A stretch of DNA of 27,580 bases, from the IMG/VR virus record IMGVR_UViG_3300042544_002837, positions 1-27,580 of that record; one strand, 5' to 3'. Made by a program: the position numbers and the translations under genes. Positions 24,341 to 27,580 of the stretch are shown here, in pieces. How positions within the stretch are numbered: the stretch's first letter is position 1; the number at the start of each line of letters is the position of its first letter. Below the pieces are notes generated by a model, which was given only the letters and a program-made list of their open reading frames with translations, ran no database searches and was not told the DNA's origin. Origin of the DNA: a virus.

Positions 24341-25429
24341 ATGGATACAGAAATAATATACCCTGACGGAATTTCAAAAGAACAAAAAAAATTAGTTGAA
24401 AAATTTATAGATTTTTTAAAAAAAGAATATCCTTTAAAGGATGACTTGAAAGTTGATTTCTTGACAAAAAGAACCGGCACAATGACAACAGGTAGTAGGA
24501 CCGACAATCATAGATTAAAAATATTAGTAAAAGATAGATTAAATCGAGACATACTAAGAACATTAGCTCATGAATGGGCACATGAGTATCAAAGAAGAGT
24601 GTTAAAAAGAAAAAAAGGCCATAATATTGGTGGTAAAAATGAAGATGAGGCAAACGCAATTGCGGGTGAAATAATGAAAAAATTTGAAAAAAGTAATAAG
24701 TCTTCAATACCTAGAATATATAAAATGTTCACCGAACAAATTAATAATTTAGAATTATTACTACAAGTAGAATCTTTTAATAGTAAACAAATTATTTCTG
24801 AAATAAAAAAAGTATCAATAGAAAAATTGCCATACGAATTTGATGATTTAGAAGACTTTATTGATAGTGAAACAATGAAAACTCACTACACAAAACACTA
24901 CAAAGGTTACGTTGAAAAGTTAAACAAAGAGTTAGAAAAAATTAAAGGGAAAGATTTAGATTTAGAAGAAATAGTATCGGGAATATCTAAATTCAACACA
25001 AAAGTAAGAAACAACGGTGGTGGGGCATTTAATCACGCATTATTTTGGAAAATGTTATCACCAAAAAAAACTAAGTTAGAAAATCCTTTACTATATAAGT
25101 TAGAGTCATCTTTTGGATCATTTGAAAAATTTAAAGAGAAATTTGAAGAGGAAGCAAAATCAAGATTTGGATCAGGATGGGTTTGGTTAGTGTTGACAAA
25201 AGCGAATAGATTAAAAATAGTAACAACACCAAATCAAGATAATCCTTTAATGATGTCAGGAAAAAACAAATCATATCCATTGTTGGGGTTAGATTTATGG
25301 GAACACGCATATTATTTAAAATATAAAAACGAAAGAGATAGGTATATCCATAATTTTTGGAAAGTAGTTAATTGGGATTTTGTCTCCGATTTATATACAA
25401 CTCAAGTAGAAAGAAATAAAGCAACATAG
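24341..25429 (+). CDS. HExxH metallopeptidase-like domain fused to Fe/Mn superoxide dismutase
   Basis: A 362-residue two-domain protein. Residues ~1-118 carry LAHEWAHEYQRR, a zinc-peptidase HExxH (His77, Glu78, His81), with a possible third ligand in the helix NEDEANAIAGE (Glu101, 103 or 110), as in ImmA/IrrE- or SprT-like folds. A linker (~119-160) follows. Residues ~163-358 are a full superoxide dismutase: LPYEFDDLEDFID, THYTKHYKGYV (ligand His182; His186 and gateway Tyr190), AFNHALFW (His232), FGSGWVWLV, PNQD (Gln299) and LDLWEHAYYLKY (Asp318, His322). All four metal ligands are present. Gln in NQD and the GGG before the second ligand favour manganese-type chemistry. The SOD would detoxify superoxide in the infected cell; the peptidase substrate is unknown. 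An internal ATG (residue 129) could give a SOD-only product. It sits between helicase and neck genes. Domain calls are strong; the joint role is inference. Confidence 0.92.
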   Translation: MDTEIIYPDGISKEQKKLVEKFIDFLKKEYPLKDDLKVDFLTKRTGTMTTGSRTDNHRLKILVKDRLNRDILRTLAHEWAHEYQRRVLKRKKGHNIGGKNEDEANAIAGEIMKKFEKSNKSSIPRIYKMFTEQINNLELLLQVESFNSKQIISEIKKVSIEKLPYEFDDLEDFIDSETMKTHYTKHYKGYVEKLNKELEKIKGKDLDLEEIVSGISKFNTKVRNNGGGAFNHALFWKMLSPKKTKLENPLLYKLESSFGSFEKFKEKFEEEAKSRFGSGWVWLVLTKANRLKIVTTPNQDNPLMMSGKNKSYPLLGLDLWEHAYYLKYKNERDRYIHNFWKVVNWDFVSDLYTTQVERNKAT

Positions 25430-25434
25430 TAAGA

Positions 25435-25442
25435 TATTTATA
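25435..25442 (+). promoter_or_regulatory. TATTTATA box upstream of the gp13-like gene
   Basis: The box lies in the 27-base gap after the SOD fusion gene, ending 14 bases before the ATG at 25457. Confidence 0.5.
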
Positions 25443-25456
25443 TAAAAAATATTCTT

Positions 25457-26575
25457 ATGTCAACATCTATAATTACAGAACCTCATAGAAGTAAACTTTA
25501 TAAGAGAATTAGAAATCTTTTGGGTGCACCTTTAAGAGGTGTTGAGTTAGAAGATGAAATGATGGATTCTCTTTTAGAGTTATCAATTCAGGATTATTCA
25601 CAACACGTTAATGATTGGTTAATAGAAACACAATGGTCATCACTTTATGGATTGAATCTTGATGAGCAATCTTTAACTAAAGCATTTACAACAAGGAGTT
25701 TAGATTGGGAAACTCAATACACTTATGCATATTCTAAAATTGTTGGTTTACAAGCCGGTGGAGATTATGTTTTAGAAAAAGATTATATTGAATTAGTACC
25801 AAATCAACAAATATATGAAATACCTGCAGGTAGAGAGGTAAACGAATTATTATGGTTTGCTCGTTCTGAATTGGATGCTGCCTACTTCGATCCATTCATG
25901 GGTGGATTTGGTGGATTTGGTGGTATTGGTCTTGGTGGTGGTGCTGGATTTTCTCAGATGGGAACAACAGGTAACTATTTTATTACACCTGCATTTGATA
26001 TTTTATTAAGAATGCAAGACATTCAAATGAAAAGAAGAATCATTACTGGTGACTTAACATACAGAATAACCGCACTTCCTGAAGGAAAAAAAGCAATTCA
26101 TTTGTACAACGTTCCTGGCGGTAAGTTTGATTTTGGTAATATGAAAAGAAACGATTATAAAGTTTGGTATTGGTATTACAATACGTTTGATAGAGATGAT
26201 TGTTTAGCAAAAAATCCTGATGTAGTTAGGTTACCTTCAGATATTCCAATCGATGAAACAAGATGGGATGAATTAAATTCACCGGCACAAACTTGGGTTA
26301 GAAGATGGTTTACTGCATATTGTAAAGAAACATTAGCAAAAGTAAGAGGTAAATATAGTGGCAATTTAAAGACACCTGATAGCGAATTAACCCTTGAATG
26401 GCAATCTCTAAATACTGAAGCAAAAGACGAAAAAAGTATATTGTGGGAAGAATTAAAAACAAGACTTGAAAGGTTAAGACCTGAAAAACAGTGGGAAATA
26501 AAAGGGGCTATGGCTGAAAATATGAATAAAGCATTAAAATACAGACCATTTACAAGCCCATATAATGTTATATAA
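25457..26575 (+). CDS. 13: neck protein (gp13-like head completion)
   Basis: A 372-residue protein matching T4 gp13-type head-completion/neck proteins (T4 gp13 is 309 residues). The N-terminal helical part has LYKRIRNLLGAPLRGVELED (about residues 14-33) and SIQDYSQHVNDWLIE; the conserved C-terminal part has FTAYCKETLAKVRGKYSG (285-302) and a following LTLEWQSLNTEAKDE. gp13 binds the portal after DNA packaging and makes the joining surface for the tail with gp14. A glycine/phenylalanine-rich loop at residues 148-168 (MGGFGGFGGIGLGGGAG) interrupts the middle and is unlike T4. The gene is on the plus strand, whereas its usual partners gp14 and gp15 are on the minus strand more than 3 kb away, with the helicase, SOD fusion and acidic protein genes between. 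The frame ends just before the 26582 gene. Confidence 0.85.
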   Translation: MSTSIITEPHRSKLYKRIRNLLGAPLRGVELEDEMMDSLLELSIQDYSQHVNDWLIETQWSSLYGLNLDEQSLTKAFTTRSLDWETQYTYAYSKIVGLQAGGDYVLEKDYIELVPNQQIYEIPAGREVNELLWFARSELDAAYFDPFMGGFGGFGGIGLGGGAGFSQMGTTGNYFITPAFDILLRMQDIQMKRRIITGDLTYRITALPEGKKAIHLYNVPGGKFDFGNMKRNDYKVWYWYYNTFDRDDCLAKNPDVVRLPSDIPIDETRWDELNSPAQTWVRRWFTAYCKETLAKVRGKYSGNLKTPDSELTLEWQSLNTEAKDEKSILWEELKTRLERLRPEKQWEIKGAMAENMNKALKYRPFTSPYNVI

Positions 26576-26581
26576 TTTTTT

Positions 26582-26914
26582 ATGGCAATATTTAGATCTA
26601 TTTCATCAAAAAGAATAATAAATGGAAATGTTGTAGAAACTTCTGACTCCGCAATTATAACCAATCAATCTTATACCACTAATGGTGAGTACACTTTAGT
26701 TACAAAAGGTATTGTAAACTGCGAAATAATATTAGATGAAAAAACTACAGACCACATAGTAATAAAGTCACTAACCAATACAATAGTAAAATCGACAAAA
26801 CTAATTGATGAAGAATTTAATGAAGTAGAATTAGGTAAAGGGTCTTGTGTTGAATTTAAATTTGTTGGCGATTCTTGGTACATACTTTCTTCAGACGGGT
26901 TAAAGAACTCTTAG
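26582..26914 (+). CDS. small beta-rich protein, probably virion-associated
   Basis: A 110-residue protein of alternating short strands: SDSAIITNQSYTTN, EYTLVTKGIVNCEIILDE, HIVIKSLTNTIVKST, then NEVELGKGSCVEFKFVGDSW and YILSSDG. The closing 'ELGKG..V.F.F....WY' pattern recurs at the ends of beta domains in phage fibre and other surface proteins. It starts 6 bases after the gp13-like stop, so it is likely co-translated, and could be a neck fibre, head decoration or short tail appendage. No TATTTATA box or Shine-Dalgarno precedes it. Its TAG overlaps the stop codon of the convergent gene by 4 bases. I do not recognise a specific family. Confidence 0.55.
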   Translation: MAIFRSISSKRIINGNVVETSDSAIITNQSYTTNGEYTLVTKGIVNCEIILDEKTTDHIVIKSLTNTIVKSTKLIDEEFNEVELGKGSCVEFKFVGDSWYILSSDGLKNS

Positions 26915-27580
26915 TCAAAAACTAAGGACATTAAATCTCCATCCTCATCAAATTCATAAAGGTCATCATCATCAACCGATTTTTTTACTTTATTCTCTAA
27001 CATTAATTTTCTATTGTTGTCGACTCTACTTTTATCAACAAGATCCAAAGTATTGTCAATATACATATAGTACGGATCAATACCTACTGTTTGCCAAAAT
27101 ACAATCTCCATATCGGATAAAGTTAAAACCTCATCTAAATTATCTTGATCCTTTTCTTTCATCGGATACCCCCTACCTAACTCTGTTTGTGACTTGGTAA
27201 AAATTGGTTGGTCTTTAGGGTCTTCAATTAAAATATCTTTTCTAATGTTAGGACTATATACAACAAGTAATGGTTCAATTTTTTTATTAAATGCTGCTAA
27301 GGCTCTCAATACATTATAATCACCTAATAAATCAGGATTATTCTCAATTTCTTTTTCGTCAATTAAATAACAATTTAAAATAACTTCACTTTTTGATAAC
27401 ATTTCAGGAGGAACTGCTCCGTGAATTTTTGTATATTCTTCTATTTGTTTTTTAGTCATTTTAGTTGTTTTTTTCTGAACATCACCGTGTGATTTTTTTA
27501 CACCATTATTAACATAATAAATTGTATCACCTAAACCTGGATTTTTTCCTGCATTTATTAAAAGTTCCATATGTGCTTGA
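26911..27580 (-). CDS. C-terminal part of a possible family B DNA polymerase (start outside window)
   Basis: The frame is open to the right edge; before the ATG at 27570 the codons read Q-A-H in frame, so the true N-terminus lies outside. The visible 222 residues show GDTIYYVNNGVKKSHGDVQ (about 17 residues after the first Met), VILNCYLIDEKEIENNPDL, GDYNVLRALAAFNKKIEPLL, a run ending in IRKDILIEDPKDQPIFT, and ending in an acidic tail DDDDLYEFDEDGD. The 'P..GD.I.YV..G' and 'YNV....AFNK+IEPLLVV' pieces are, to my reading, like the thumb region of family B DNA polymerases of some large marine phages, but I could not test this. The strand and position, convergent with the neck unit, fit the start of a replication block. 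It is not a structural protein by pattern. Confidence 0.5.
   Translation of the reverse strand, partial: QAHMELLINAGKNPGLGDTIYYVNNGVKKSHGDVQKKTTKMTKKQIEEYTKIHGAVPPEMLSKSEVILNCYLIDEKEIENNPDLLGDYNVLRALAAFNKKIEPLLVVYSPNIRKDILIEDPKDQPIFTKSQTELGRGYPMKEKDQDNLDEVLTLSDMEIVFWQTVGIDPYYMYIDNTLDLVDKSRVDNNRKLMLENKVKKSVDDDDLYEFDEDGDLMSLVFD

Noticed and set aside
24178-24707. Minus-strand frames of about 100 residues over the helicase end and SOD fusion
   Set aside because: They lie opposite clearly conserved helicase and peptidase sequence and show no recognisable motif.
26176-26664. 162-residue minus-strand frame over the gp13-like gene
   Set aside because: It is antisense to the conserved gp13 C-terminal region; the plus-strand gene has family motifs.
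1-27580. tRNA genes, CRISPR arrays, insertion sequences or integrase/attachment sites
   Set aside because: None were seen; the window is nearly filled by protein genes with short gaps.

Overview
This window is AT-rich and densely coded, and reads as the morphogenesis region of a large contractile-tailed (T4-like) phage. The sheath, tube, tail-terminator and neck proteins carry recognisable T4-type signatures (gp18, gp19, gp15, gp13, and a weaker gp14). Start codons are preceded by A/T-rich leaders with essentially no Shine-Dalgarno sequence, which suggests a Bacteroidota host; that is an inference, since no host gene is present.

Layout. Positions 1-14243 (minus strand) encode the baseplate and tail tape measure: a giant hub/baseplate protein that runs off the left edge (at least 2048 residues), a small gp53/LysM-like wedge protein, a 1935-residue baseplate protein with N-terminal tandem repeats and an internal OmpA-like domain, and a 650-residue tape measure. 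Positions 14274-15756 (minus) hold a tail-chaperone-like gene whose reading frame appears to continue by a +1 ribosomal frameshift into a short downstream frame, then the tail tube gene. Tube - chaperone with frameshift - tape measure is the classical tail gene order. Positions 15861-16897 hold a HAD-type phosphatase-like gene coupled to a tiny ORF; 16968-20189 is the sheath. A small ribbon-helix-helix-like gene (20325-20474) lies on the opposite strand in the gap upstream of the sheath. Positions 20475-22469 (minus) carry the tail terminator, a neck-like protein and a very acidic small protein.

The strand then switches. On the plus strand are a SNF2-family helicase (22565-24328), a remarkable fusion of an HExxH metallopeptidase-like domain to a complete Fe/Mn superoxide dismutase (24341-25429), a gp13-like neck protein and a small beta-rich protein. 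At the right edge a minus-strand gene, perhaps the C-terminal part of a DNA polymerase, enters from outside.

Regulation. Nearly every gene that is not translationally coupled to its upstream neighbour is preceded, in gene orientation, by TATTTATA or TATTTATT, often just after a rho-independent terminator. This looks like a phage promoter motif and is the reverse complement of, not identical to, the T4 late promoter box TATAAATA. Two terminators share nearly the same sequence. The most interesting items are the peptidase-SOD fusion, the +1 frameshift and the TATTTATW motif.
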